Shown: positions 1-7,949 of the stretch, one piece after another
Layout: each line of letters opens with the position of its first letter
How positions within the stretch are numbered: the first letter of the stretch is position 1
DNA from: Chloroflexota bacterium
Lineage (GTDB): Bacteria; Chloroflexota; Anaerolineae; Anaerolineales; Villigracilaceae
NCBI GenBank assembly: GCA_023459215.1
Contig: JAEWVF010000051.1
Coordinates: 1 to 64,000, forward strand
Length of the DNA: 64,000 bases
Reading direction: 5' to 3'
Notes under the pieces: model-generated
Told to the model about the DNA's origin: nothing
Seen by the model: only the letters and a program-made list of their open reading frames with translations
Databases searched by the model: none
Translations under genes and position numbers: made by a program

Positions 1-2
1 TG

Positions 3-503
3 CTCGAGGCCATGCCCGCCATTTTGGAAAAATACCCCAAGGCGCAGGTGCTATTCGCCGGTCAGCACCTGAACGTGATGGGCGAACAGGCCTATTTCAA
101 CCGCCTGGCCCCGACCATCCAAAAATATGAAGAAAGCGGACACTGGACCTTCTTGGGCAACCTGAATCCAGAACAGATGGCGGCCTACTACCCCAACCTG
201 GATGTGCTGGTGGTGCCCAGCCTGAACTCAACCGAGGCCTTCGGCCTGGTGCAGATCGAAGCCATGCTGAACGGCACACCCTGTATCGCCTCGGCGCTGC
301 CAGGTGTGCGCCGTCCGGCCCAGATGACCGGCATGGGCAAGGTTGTCCCGATCGGCGACTCGCCCGCCCTGGCGCAGGCCGTGCTCGAAATCCTGGCCGA
401 ACCGGGCAAATACCAGCGCGATCCGGCTGAAATTGCGCGCAGTTATGACCCGGACAGCGTTGCCGCAGAATACGAGAAACTGTTCGCGAAACTCAAAAGC
501 TAG
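3..503 (+). CDS. Glycosyltransferase family 4 (GT-B), C-terminal part, truncated by window edge
   Basis: The reading frame is open at the left edge, so only the C-terminal nucleotide-sugar-binding half is visible (about 166 residues). It has the Rossmann-like pattern of GT4 retaining glycosyltransferases. The EX7E motif is present (EAFGLVQIE): the first Glu is usually the catalytic or activating residue and the second contacts the sugar-nucleotide ribose. The following segment (PCIASALPGVRRP) is the usual loop before the last helices. Enzymes of this family transfer a sugar from a UDP- or GDP-donor to lipid, polysaccharide or small-molecule acceptors at the cytoplasmic face. Donor and acceptor cannot be told from this fragment. 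A strong hairpin terminator follows 27 bases after the stop. Confidence 0.9.
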   Translation, partial: LEAMPAILEKYPKAQVLFAGQHLNVMGEQAYFNRLAPTIQKYEESGHWTFLGNLNPEQMAAYYPNLDVLVVPSLNSTEAFGLVQIEAMLNGTPCIASALPGVRRPAQMTGMGKVVPIGDSPALAQAVLEILAEPGKYQRDPAEIARSYDPDSVAAEYEKLFAKLKS

Positions 504-530
504 GCAAGCCCCTGCCCGACAAAAACGAAA

Positions 531-559
531 CGCCAGGTTCTGCCTGGCGCTTTCTTTTT
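531..559 (+). terminator. Rho-independent terminator of the glycosyltransferase gene
   Basis: A perfect 7-bp stem (CGCCAGG at 531-537, CCTGGCG at 543-549) with a 5-base loop is followed by a T-rich run (551-559). It separates the glycosyltransferase from the WD40 lipoprotein gene. Confidence 0.85.
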
Positions 560-566
560 AAAGGGT

Positions 567-596
567 TTGACCAACCACGCGGATTTTTGCTATCAT
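567..596 (+). promoter_or_regulatory. Candidate sigma-70-type promoter for the WD40 lipoprotein gene
   Basis: TTGACC (567-572) and TATCAT (591-596) are separated by 18 bases, directly downstream of a terminator and upstream of the ATG at 615. The predicted transcript start near 603 would leave a very short leader. Sequence match only. Confidence 0.4.
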
Positions 597-614
597 ACAG
601 GCGAGGTACAGATT

Positions 615-2591
615 ATGGCAAAGATTCGCATCCTGTGGTTCCTGTTCGGGCTGGCGCTGGCCAGCCTTTTTGCGGGCTGCCTGCCCGCCGCCACCCCCAG
701 TCCCGTCCCGCCGACCTTGACCGTGACGGCCTCGCCGTTCAAAAGCCAGACCCCGGCTGCCACGGCAACGGCCAGCCTGACTCCCAGCAAAACGCCCATC
801 CCCTCCAACACCCCGCTGCCAAGTTCCACCCCCGGCATCCAGGCGAGCCTCCCACCCAGCCTGGAGGGGACACGCCTGCCCGAAGCCTCCGCCCCGTTGA
901 CGCAGGCCAACCTCGGCCAGGCGGTTGAACTGGCGCGCTGGGGCCAGGGCATCAGCCGCGAGATACGGTTCAGCGCGGATGGCCGTTCCCTGGGCCTGCT
1001 CAGCAGCATTGGGCAAACCCTGTTTGACGGACAATCCTTCGCAACGCTGCCTTTTGACGAGGCGCAATGGGCCAGTCTCTTCGCCCCGGCCATCCCCGGC
1101 CTGGAACAGCGCCAAACGGAGAAGGGCATCGAAATCTGGCGCGACGGCGCGCAGGTCGGGCTGATCAAAGCCTCGTCCGCTTTTTTCTCACCGGATCGCA
1201 ATCTGCTGGCCATCCCGCGCAGCGGATCCAGCCTGGAGCTATGGGACGCCACCCGCGCCGGGCGGCTGGGAACCTTCAACGCCCCGGAATCGGATGAAAA
1301 TTGGGTCTGCGGGGGCATCGCCGCGGCAGGCATCTCACCCGACCGGCAGTGGCTGGCGGCGGGCTGCGCCGATCCGGCGGGCATCGTCATCTGGCACATC
1401 CCGGATGGCGAATTGAAAGCAAAAATCGGCCTGCCGCTGGACAGCTATTTCGCCCTCGGCCTGGCCTTCTCGCCGGACGCTTCCCAAGTGGCTGGGGTTG
1501 TCCTGGGCGGGGATGTTTGCATCTGGGAAACAACCAACGGCCAGCTTTTGCGCTGTTTGAGCGGCAGCCGGGTCAATTACTATGTTGGCGATGTCCAACT
1601 CGTTTTTGCGCCGGACGGTCAGACCCTGGTCGGCGGTTTTCCCAACGGCGAGGTGCTGGCCTGGCAGGTGAACAGCGGACAACTGCTGAAGCGCCTGCGC
1701 CCAACTGCCCCCAGCGGAGCGGCGCTGGCCTTTTCAGCGGATGGCCGCCTGCTGGCTGCGGCAGCTTTTCGGGATGTGCGCGTCTGGGATACCGCCAGCG
1801 GCCAGCCGCTATCCGCCACCCGTCAGCCCGGGGCGTTCAAACGCGCCATGCTGGCCGCGCAGCCAGCCGCGCTGAGCGGGCCGTCCGGGGAGGTCGAGTT
1901 TGTCGCCTTCTCGCCGGATGGCAGCACGCTGATCTTTGGCCTCGATTCGAGCCGATTGTTCTGGGGCCGGCCCGGCGACGAGCGTTCCTACCAACCCGCG
2001 GACTTACAAACCGGCGAAATCCTGGCTTTCACGGCGGGCGGCGATTTTGTGCTGGCCGCCAACCTGTCCAGCCTGCAACGCGAGCAGTTGACCCCGGTCA
2101 CGCATCTGCACGGGCCAAACCTGGGTGTTTACGCCTTCTCGCCCGACGGTCAACTGTTTGCCAGCAGTTGGCCCAGCAGCCCGACCGAGTACCGTCTGGA
2201 GGTGCGCAGGGTGAGCGGAAACGGGTTGCTCTGGCGGCAGGAAACCAGTCCGCCCGCCCAGCTTGCCATCAGCCCGGACAACGCCAGCCTGGGGATGGCG
2301 ATTTCGGGCAGCGTGGAAGTCTGGCGCATCGCCGAGAAAACCCGCCAGTACAGGCTGCGCCCACATAAGCAAATAGATTTGGCCTGCCTGGCCTTTTCGC
2401 CGGATGGTCAACTGCTGGCGACAGCCGGCAGCGAGGGTATCATCTATCTCTGGAACGCCGCCGACGGACTGTTCCTGCGCACGCTGGAAGGCCACCGCGG
2501 CAGCATCCGCGACCTGGCTTTCTCGCCCGATGGAAGCCTGCTGGCCTCGGTTTCAGCCGACGGCAGTTTGCGCTTGTGGGGCGTGCCTTAG
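615..2591 (+). CDS. WD40-repeat lipoprotein
   Basis: 658 residues from ATG 615, preceded by GAGG. An upstream in-frame start at 567 overlaps the likely promoter and would bury the signal peptide, so 615 is preferred. Residues 1-22 form a lipoprotein signal ending in the lipobox LFAGC, so the mature protein should be lipid-anchored outside the cytoplasmic membrane. A Thr/Pro/Ser-rich linker (about 25-75) follows, then repeated blades with FSPDGxxLA...LWD signatures that should fold as one or two beta-propellers. The N-terminal blade (ARWGQGISREIRFSADG) resembles those of the other propeller lipoproteins in this window. Propellers usually bind proteins or polymers; no catalytic motif or partner is visible. 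Confidence 0.88.
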   Translation: MAKIRILWFLFGLALASLFAGCLPAATPSPVPPTLTVTASPFKSQTPAATATASLTPSKTPIPSNTPLPSSTPGIQASLPPSLEGTRLPEASAPLTQANLGQAVELARWGQGISREIRFSADGRSLGLLSSIGQTLFDGQSFATLPFDEAQWASLFAPAIPGLEQRQTEKGIEIWRDGAQVGLIKASSAFFSPDRNLLAIPRSGSSLELWDATRAGRLGTFNAPESDENWVCGGIAAAGISPDRQWLAAGCADPAGIVIWHIPDGELKAKIGLPLDSYFALGLAFSPDASQVAGVVLGGDVCIWETTNGQLLRCLSGSRVNYYVGDVQLVFAPDGQTLVGGFPNGEVLAWQVNSGQLLKRLRPTAPSGAALAFSADGRLLAAAAFRDVRVWDTASGQPLSATRQPGAFKRAMLAAQPAALSGPSGEVEFVAFSPDGSTLIFGLDSSRLFWGRPGDERSYQPADLQTGEILAFTAGGDFVLAANLSSLQREQLTPVTHLHGPNLGVYAFSPDGQLFASSWPSSPTEYRLEVRRVSGNGLLWRQETSPPAQLAISPDNASLGMAISGSVEVWRIAEKTRQYRLRPHKQIDLACLAFSPDGQLLATAGSEGIIYLWNAADGLFLRTLEGHRGSIRDLAFSPDGSLLASVSADGSLRLWGVP

Positions 2592-2656
2592 AAACCGCAA
2601 CTGAAACACTTATAATAATGGCATGTCGACGCTATTTTCAGGATACAAACTGCATC

Positions 2657-3321
2657 ATGGCTATTTCAGATAAAAAATCAGGCTGTTTGAGCATCTTCTT
2701 TCCATTCTTGAAATTCTTCCAGAAGGAAGAGATGCAAGCCCTGCCTTACCGCCTGCGCGATGATTTCCTTTCCCCGGCAGAGTTCTCGTTTTATAAAGTG
2801 CTCGCATCGTTGTTGGGCGCGCGTTGGACAATTCAATCAAAGGTCAGGCTGGCGATATTTTCTTTGTGTCCCGCCCAAATAAAAACATTGCATTCTTCAA
2901 TCGAATCGCTCAAAAACACCTCGACTTCCTGGTTTGTGAATCAGCCAACATGAAACCAGTTTTTGGCATTGAACTGGATGATGCCAGCCATCGGCGCAGC
3001 AGCCGACAAGTTCGCGATGAATTCGTGGAAAATGCCTGCAAGGCCGCCGGCTTACCGCTGTTGCGTGTGCCGGTTCAGCGGGAATATAATTCAAGAGAAA
3101 TCGCCGCCCAAATTGGGCCGTTTCTCAAGGCCAATCTCGAAAGCCCGGCCCCCCAGAAACAGCAGGCTGTTGAACAACCGGCCAATTCTGCGCCCAATTG
3201 CCCCAAATGCGATATTCCAATGGTGTTGCGGACGGTTGCACAAGGGGAAAACAAGGGCAAGCAATTTTACGGCTGCCAGAATTATCCCAGATGCCGGGTG
3301 ATGAAGCCGCCCAAGAACTAA
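2657..3321 (+). pseudogene. DUF2726 protein with C-terminal zinc ribbon, interrupted by a -1 frameshift
   Basis: Two overlapping frames give one DUF2726-like protein. The first frame (ATG 2657) encodes a hydrophobic N-terminus and the family opening LPYRLRDDFLSPAE, up to about 2853. The second encodes DIFFVSRPNKN through GIELDDASH and LLRVPVQ. The switch falls at GGCGAT (2851-2856); one missing G after GGCG would restore a single frame. A C-terminal zinc ribbon (CPKC, then CQNYPRC) of the type fused to topoisomerases and restriction-like nucleases ends the protein. DUF2726 has a nuclease-like core in many proteins, but its function is not established. The break could be a real mutation or a one-base sequencing error. 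Confidence 0.8.
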
Positions 3322-3405
3322 ACCGTTGAAATTTGATCTGAAAGCTGTTCATAACTAGCTTTTTCTCAAAAAATATCAAACAAGTTTTTAGAAAGAATCA
3401 TTACG

Positions 3406-4695
3406 ATGGCAAAAGCAAAAATGAACGATGCTCTTAATAAAGTATCAGAGTTTATAAATTTTTTGAACACATCTGATGAAACATCGGACAGAGAAGATTA
3501 TGGTTTATTTTTTTCATTAACAGATGAAGGAACCATTTTATTAAATGTTGATGATACAGAAAAATACAGAAAAACTTTGAGATTATTAATCGACTCGGTA
3601 GGGAATGAAATGATTAGCCAGAAGGCAATCGAGTCCTTATTTCAGGAAACAATACTCACAGTCATTGATATACAAGAAAAGCGAAAAAATCAACTGTTCA
3701 GCCAGAGACTTGAAAATGCCTTAAGTGAATTAAGGAAATCTCTCACCACTTCACCGTCAGCTTTTAATGTGTACCACCCTGTACACGGATTAGCCCTAGA
3801 TGGATTACCAATACAGATCGGGAATGTACAATTTTGCATATTTGATGAAGTTCACTTAGCCTTGTTCGTGAATTTATTGAATGGCCCTGACAGTAATAAA
3901 GATACAAAAAGAATCAATACATCCTTCGCAGAAACCATTAAAGAAGCTGAAATTAATGGCAAAACTGTTGGACTAATAAGCGTAAATGCTATTGATGTTG
4001 AAGCAGCTAAAACATTGGCATTGAAGGAACTATCTTTAACTTTGGATGTCTTAAATTTTTTCAGCGATCTCATACCATATCAAAAGGGTTATATTTATCT
4101 CCCTGGCCATAGGGAGAAGCTTAAGATAAACATCCTAACACTTTCCAAGAATACAAAAACCAAATCTTCATTCGGGTGGAGCAGTGTTGGACCATTGCAA
4201 CTATTTTCTTTTAACCATCTACTTGAGAATAATAAAAAACGGAATCTTGGATTTACTAGAGTATCTGACCTTCTAATAAAAAAACAGAATAGGTTAGAAG
4301 AAAAATTGATTTCAGCGCTTCAGTGGGCAGGTAAAGCTACTATTGAAAGCAGGAGAGAAGAAGCTTTTCTTCTCTATGCTATATCTCTGGAGAGTTTGGT
4401 GCTATTAGAAAATGAAAAAGAAGAACTAACATTCAGACTGAGAACGAGGGTCGCACATCTGCTAGGCAAAGATATCGAAGACCGCAAGAGAATAACAAAT
4501 GAAATCCGTGATTTATATGGGATTAGATCAAAAATAGTGCATAGTGGAAGTTATCAGGTTACAGATGCTGATCTTAGCTTGATAAGATTTTATTCAAAAA
4601 ACTGTATTCTGCGCATATTGAATGATGAACCTTTTAAATCTATGAACAGTATAGAAGCTCTGGTGGAATGGTTTAATGAAAAGATGTTGAGTTAG
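3406..4695 (+). CDS. Apea-like HEPN domain protein, possible RNase
   Basis: 429 residues. The C-terminal 110 residues look like an Apea-type HEPN domain: helical, with the sequence YGIRSKIVHSG, giving R374-x4-H379. The R-x4-6-H motif is the metal-independent RNase centre of active HEPN proteins. The N-terminal ~300 residues are not recognised. HEPN proteins often act as toxins or defence effectors, but no antitoxin-like partner is adjacent. The gene is clearly more AT-rich than both flanks and the ribosome site is weak (GAAAG), consistent with acquisition by transfer. Function is inferred from the motif only. Confidence 0.7.
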   Translation: MAKAKMNDALNKVSEFINFLNTSDETSDREDYGLFFSLTDEGTILLNVDDTEKYRKTLRLLIDSVGNEMISQKAIESLFQETILTVIDIQEKRKNQLFSQRLENALSELRKSLTTSPSAFNVYHPVHGLALDGLPIQIGNVQFCIFDEVHLALFVNLLNGPDSNKDTKRINTSFAETIKEAEINGKTVGLISVNAIDVEAAKTLALKELSLTLDVLNFFSDLIPYQKGYIYLPGHREKLKINILTLSKNTKTKSSFGWSSVGPLQLFSFNHLLENNKKRNLGFTRVSDLLIKKQNRLEEKLISALQWAGKATIESRREEAFLLYAISLESLVLLENEKEELTFRLRTRVAHLLGKDIEDRKRITNEIRDLYGIRSKIVHSGSYQVTDADLSLIRFYSKNCILRILNDEPFKSMNSIEALVEWFNEKMLS

Positions 4696-4802
4696 TTTTC
4701 AACTATTTCATGTGTTTTCTAGGCAAGAACAGCTTTTTACCACTTGAGCAAAGACAAAACCTATTATTAGGAAGTTAGATAGCAAAAAATATTCAACAAA
4801 CA

Positions 4803-4838
4803 AAACCGGATACCTTCCAAAATAAAGGTATCCGGTTT
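4803..4838 (-). terminator. Terminator of the CtaA-CtaB fusion gene
   Basis: A perfect 14-bp inverted repeat (4803-4816 and 4825-4838, 8-base loop) lies just beyond the stop at 4866. Read on the minus strand it is followed by a T-rich stretch. It may also stop transcription from the HEPN gene on the plus strand. Confidence 0.85.
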
Positions 4839-4865
4839 CTCTATTCCCAATTTCTGCAAAAATCC

Positions 4866-6170
4866 CTACACCAACGCATCCACCATCAGGGCCAGGAAGA
4901 TGAACATCAGGTACATGGACGAGTAGCGGTACATGCGCCAGGCAATTTTGTTGCTGTCGGTAGTCAGCACGCGCCAGGCGAAGTAGATCAGCCCGCCGCC
5001 GAAGACCAGGGCCGAGATCAGGTAAACGCTGCCCGCCATGCCGAAGAGCGGCATCAGCAAAGTCACGCCGACCAGGGCCAGGGTATACCACCAGACCTGT
5101 TTGCGCGTTTCGGCTTCGCCGCGCACGACCGGCATCATCGGCACACCGGCGCGGGCGTACTCGTTGCGCCGCACCAGGGCCAGCGCCCAGAAATGGGGCG
5201 GAGTCCACATGAAGATGATGGCGAACAGGAACAGGGCCGGGATGTCGAGCTGGCCAGTGGCCGCCGCCCAGCCGACCATCGGCGGGATGGCTCCCGCCCC
5301 GCCGCCGATGACGATGTTCTGGACGGTGGCTTTCTTGAGCAGGATGCTGTAGAGCACCACGTAATAGAAAATACCCGCCAGCGAAAGAAAAGCCGCCAGC
5401 AAATTAACATACCCGGCCAGCAGGTAAAAACTGGCAATCGACGCGCCCAGGCCAAAGGCCAGCCCCTCGGCGGGAGTCATGCGCCCGGCAGCCATGGGAC
5501 GTTTGGCGGTGCGCTGCATGTTCTTGTCCAGGTCGCGGTCGATGTACTGGTTGATTGCGCCCGAACCGCCAGCCGCCAGCGCGCCGCCCAGCAGGGTGAA
5601 AAACGTCAGCGAGAGAGTCGGCCAGGCTTTGCCGCCCATAACCATGCCGACAAACGTTGTCACCAACAGCAGCAGGACGATGATCGGCTTGGTCAGGATG
5701 ATGAAATCCTTGAGGCGCTGGCGCACGTCGAGGGGTGGGAAACCAACCACATCGCGCGAGTAGAGCGCAGTCGCAGCCGTAAACGCTCCCAGCGCGAGCC
5801 AGACGGCGAAAGCGGTCAGCGTGTGCAAAAGCTGGATGTCGGCGGGCAAGCCGCGGGTGGCCTGAATCGCGCCGACCAGCACCTGGGAGAAGAACAACGT
5901 CACGGTCACGGTCGCCAGCGGCAGCAGCCAGCGATGATCCCGATGCACCCGCCAGGTCTCAACCAACAGGGCGGCCATGATCAGGGCGGCAAATCCCGCC
6001 GAGGCGCGATGGAGCAGTTGGCTGGCATCGCCCAGGCCGGTCGGCAGGCACAACGGCCAGGATAAACAGTTTGCGCCATCGACGAGCGCGCCGCCGAAGG
6101 AAAGCAGGCTGACCGCGAGAAAAGCCAGCAGCGACAGGCGGAAAAGGGTGTGATTGAGCGAGACTTTCAT
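4866..6170 (-). CDS. ctaB: Fused half-size heme A synthase (CtaA-like) and protoheme IX farnesyltransferase (CtaB)
   Basis: 434 residues, preceded by GGAG. Residues 1-140 form a four-helix bundle like one half of CtaA/Cox15, with two conserved-type histidines (HRASAG near 54 and LLHTLTA near 114). Residues ~150-434 are a UbiA-family prenyltransferase of the CtaB type, with NQYIDRDLD (N-x-x-x-D-x-x-x-D) and AKRPMAAGR. CtaB converts heme B to heme O by farnesylation; CtaA oxidises heme O to heme A, the cofactor of aa3-type oxidases. Both activities in one membrane protein fit its place next to the oxidase subunits. Half-size CtaA proteins are known in archaea such as Aeropyrum; whether this half is active is an inference. 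Confidence 0.9.
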   Translation of the reverse strand: MKVSLNHTLFRLSLLAFLAVSLLSFGGALVDGANCLSWPLCLPTGLGDASQLLHRASAGFAALIMAALLVETWRVHRDHRWLLPLATVTVTLFFSQVLVGAIQATRGLPADIQLLHTLTAFAVWLALGAFTAATALYSRDVVGFPPLDVRQRLKDFIILTKPIIVLLLLVTTFVGMVMGGKAWPTLSLTFFTLLGGALAAGGSGAINQYIDRDLDKNMQRTAKRPMAAGRMTPAEGLAFGLGASIASFYLLAGYVNLLAAFLSLAGIFYYVVLYSILLKKATVQNIVIGGGAGAIPPMVGWAAATGQLDIPALFLFAIIFMWTPPHFWALALVRRNEYARAGVPMMPVVRGEAETRKQVWWYTLALVGVTLLMPLFGMAGSVYLISALVFGGGLIYFAWRVLTTDSNKIAWRMYRYSSMYLMFIFLALMVDALV

Positions 6171-6188
6171 TTTTTCTCCGTGATTACG

Positions 6189-6366
6189 TCCTTCGACTGC
6201 GGCTACGCCTCCGCTCAGGACGGTTTTTCTGATACAAATTTATGTTTTTCATCCGCCCTTCGACTGCGGGTCTCGACACCTGCACTGCACCAAACGCAGT
6301 GCGGCGCAAGTGTACATCCTTCGCAAACTACGCTCAGGACTACTCGACCCTCCGCTCAGGGCTTGT
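6189..6366. repeat. REP-like interspersed repeats, forward copies
   Basis: Several units share the core CTTCGACTGCGG...CCGCTCAGGA: 6189-6223, 6258-6281 (CCCTTCGACTGCGGGTCTCG) and 6320-6366. Each can fold back on itself. The array fills the space between the ctaA-ctaB start and the SURF1 stop. Confidence 0.75.
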
Positions 6367-6370
6367 ATTT

Positions 6371-7111
6371 TTATTGTTTCAACTGTTTGCGCAGGAAGAA
6401 CGGATAACCAAAGAAGAGCATGGCGGCGAAGGTGAACCACTGCATGGCATAACCCTGGTGTGGGCCTTCGCTGATTTCGATTTCAGGCCGGGCCGGGAGT
6501 ATCGGCGGTTGGCTGTTGTCCGCGGGTTGGTCGGGTTGCAGGTAAACCGGCAAAAGCGGGTGGGGGATTTGACGGGCGATGCGCGCCAGGTTGAGATTGT
6601 TCCAGAACTCGAGGCGGGTCTGCCCTTCGGCCAGTTCCGGATCGGGGATTCCGCCCATTTCGGGTTCCTCGCCCAGGCGCAGGACCCCGCTGACGGTTTG
6701 TTCGCCCGGCTGGTCGTATTTGCGCCAATCGGCGGGCGTTTCGTTCCCCGAAGCGGGAATCCAGCCGCGATTGACGAGGATGGCGCTGCCGTCGGCGAGA
6801 ATGAGCGGGGTGATCAGGTGATAGCCGTAAACCAGGTCGTTGTACTGGTTGCGCAGGGCAACCTGGTTCTCATAATCATAGACACCCGTAACGGTGGCCG
6901 GGCGGTATTCCATCGTTGCCAGGTCTTCGGCGGGCGCGGCGCTGATCTCGAGCGGCGAGAGGGCCGCTACTTCAAGGTAATGGGCATTGAAGGCGCGCCG
7001 CAACTCGAGCCGGTCGAGCTGCCAAAATCCCAAACGCATCAGCACCGCCGTCGCAAGCAGGACGAGCAGGGTGGTGAAAATCCATTTGGGGGTGAGGAGT
7101 TTGGAGGGCAT
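6371..7111 (-). CDS. SURF1 family cytochrome oxidase assembly protein
   Basis: 246 residues. It has the SURF1 layout: a TM helix near the N-terminus ending in GFWQLDR, an extracytoplasmic domain with NRGWIP, and a C-terminal helix preceded by GPHQGYAMQWF. SURF1/Shy1 proteins help insert heme A into oxidase subunit I. It lies between the oxidase subunits and the heme A biosynthesis fusion. Interspersed repeats begin within five bases of the stop codon and others flank the start, so the gene is framed by repeats in opposite orientation. Confidence 0.9.
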   Translation of the reverse strand: MPSKLLTPKWIFTTLLVLLATAVLMRLGFWQLDRLELRRAFNAHYLEVAALSPLEISAAPAEDLATMEYRPATVTGVYDYENQVALRNQYNDLVYGYHLITPLILADGSAILVNRGWIPASGNETPADWRKYDQPGEQTVSGVLRLGEEPEMGGIPDPELAEGQTRLEFWNNLNLARIARQIPHPLLPVYLQPDQPADNSQPPILPARPEIEISEGPHQGYAMQWFTFAAMLFFGYPFFLRKQLKQ

Positions 7112-7140
7112 GGTGTCAGGTTGGAGGTGTCAGGTGTCAA

Positions 7141-7212
7141 GTCCTGAGCGGAGGGTCGAGTAATCCTGAGCGGTTTTTGCGAAGGGCACATCGAGACCCG
7201 CAGTCGAAGGAC
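7141..7212. repeat. REP-like repeat, inverted copy
   Basis: The reverse complement of this stretch contains CCTTCGACTGCGGGTCTCGA, a cttcgcaaaaaccgctcagg segment, and TCGACCCTCCGCTCAGGAC. It matches the array at 6258-6366 in opposite orientation. A shorter unit (CACTCCGCTCAGGGC) is at 7278-7292. Confidence 0.75.
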
Positions 7213-7266
7213 GGTTTTATGGGAAAAGTTATTTCTTGCCGAATCGCCCTTCAACAGCGTGCTTCA

Positions 7267-7776
7267 CTATCTTTCAGCACTCCGCTCAGGGCTGCTGTTG
7301 ATAGGCCAAACCACAAAACTATACAGTCCGAGCATGACGCCGAGCGGAACCCCGGCGAAGAACAGTCCATACAAACGGGTGGCAAAGGTGACGGGTTCGC
7401 GCACATCCAGGCCCATGTATTGGGAGGGCTGGAAGGAGCAGGACATGGCCAGGTTGTCGGCCTGGTCAAGGTTCAGGCTGGCAGATGTCCCGGCAGGAAT
7501 GAGCAGCGGGCCGAGGGTGTGGGTTTCGCTGTCTTCATTCCTGACCACCAGCACATCGCCGCTGACGAAAACCATATTGAGCGGCAGGCTTTCTTCGGTC
7601 TCGCCGCGCGCAATTTTGTCGGCTGTCCCGGCAGGGATGACCAGTTCGATGCGCGAGGGCGCGCGTCCGGCTTCGCTTTTCAGGAAGGCGAACGAGGCTT
7701 CGCTGACGAAAAGCCCGAACACAAGGCCAATGACCAGGAAGAGGGACATGCGCAGGAGGATTTGACGGGTTCTCAT
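7267..7776 (-). CDS. Membrane-anchored cupredoxin-like protein beside the oxidase genes
   Basis: 169 residues from ATG 7776. A longer frame upstream would include the terminator stem, so it is rejected. An N-terminal TM helix (8-25) and a C-terminal TM helix (~143-162) bracket an extracytoplasmic beta domain. Cupredoxin-like features are DSETHTLGP (His) and CSFQPSQYMGLDV (Cys, Met). The usual second His after the Cys is replaced by Gln, so copper binding would be atypical or lost. Its position next to oxidase and assembly genes suggests copper delivery or electron transfer at the CuA site. That role is an inference. Confidence 0.6.
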   Translation of the reverse strand: MRTRQILLRMSLFLVIGLVFGLFVSEASFAFLKSEAGRAPSRIELVIPAGTADKIARGETEESLPLNMVFVSGDVLVVRNEDSETHTLGPLLIPAGTSASLNLDQADNLAMSCSFQPSQYMGLDVREPVTFATRLYGLFFAGVPLGVMLGLYSFVVWPINSSPERSAER

Positions 7777-7792
7777 GGTTGCTTCTTGAAAA

Positions 7793-7828
7793 AACCGGGC
7801 GCGCCCTTGTTTAAGAACACGCCCGGTT
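7793..7828 (-). terminator. Terminator after the oxidase subunit operon
   Basis: A 9-bp stem (AACCGGGCG at 7793-7801, CGCCCGGTT at 7820-7828) is followed on the minus strand by T6. It closes the ctaC-ctaD-ctaE transcript just before the cupredoxin-like gene. Confidence 0.8.
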
Positions 7829-7853
7829 ATGTTTGACTTACAACAAGGCAATG

Positions 7854-7942
7854 GAACACAGATTGTGCGGATTTTTGGGATTTTCGCGGGTTTTTCTAAG
7901 TTTTATCCGCGAAAATCAGTTTGATCCGTCTAATCCGTGTTC
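7854..7942. repeat. Imperfect 36-bp inverted repeat, possible small mobile repeat
   Basis: Arms 7854-7889 and 7907-7942 have equal length and match at roughly 70% of positions with no gaps (GAACACRGATT...CGGAT...GATTTTCGCGG), with a 17-base centre. It sits downstream of the oxidase genes and is separate from the terminator. Confidence 0.65.
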
Positions 7943-7949
7943 TATTTTT

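Noticed and set aside
1301..2368. A 355-codon frame overlapping the first WD40 lipoprotein gene
   Set aside because: Same strand, shifted frame; the real frame has the signal peptide and propeller repeats, and the shifted product is Arg/Pro-rich with no domain.
5193..6065. 290-codon plus-strand frame in the CtaA-CtaB gene
   Set aside because: Antisense of a well-supported membrane enzyme; the product is Gln/Arg/Gly-rich without a domain.
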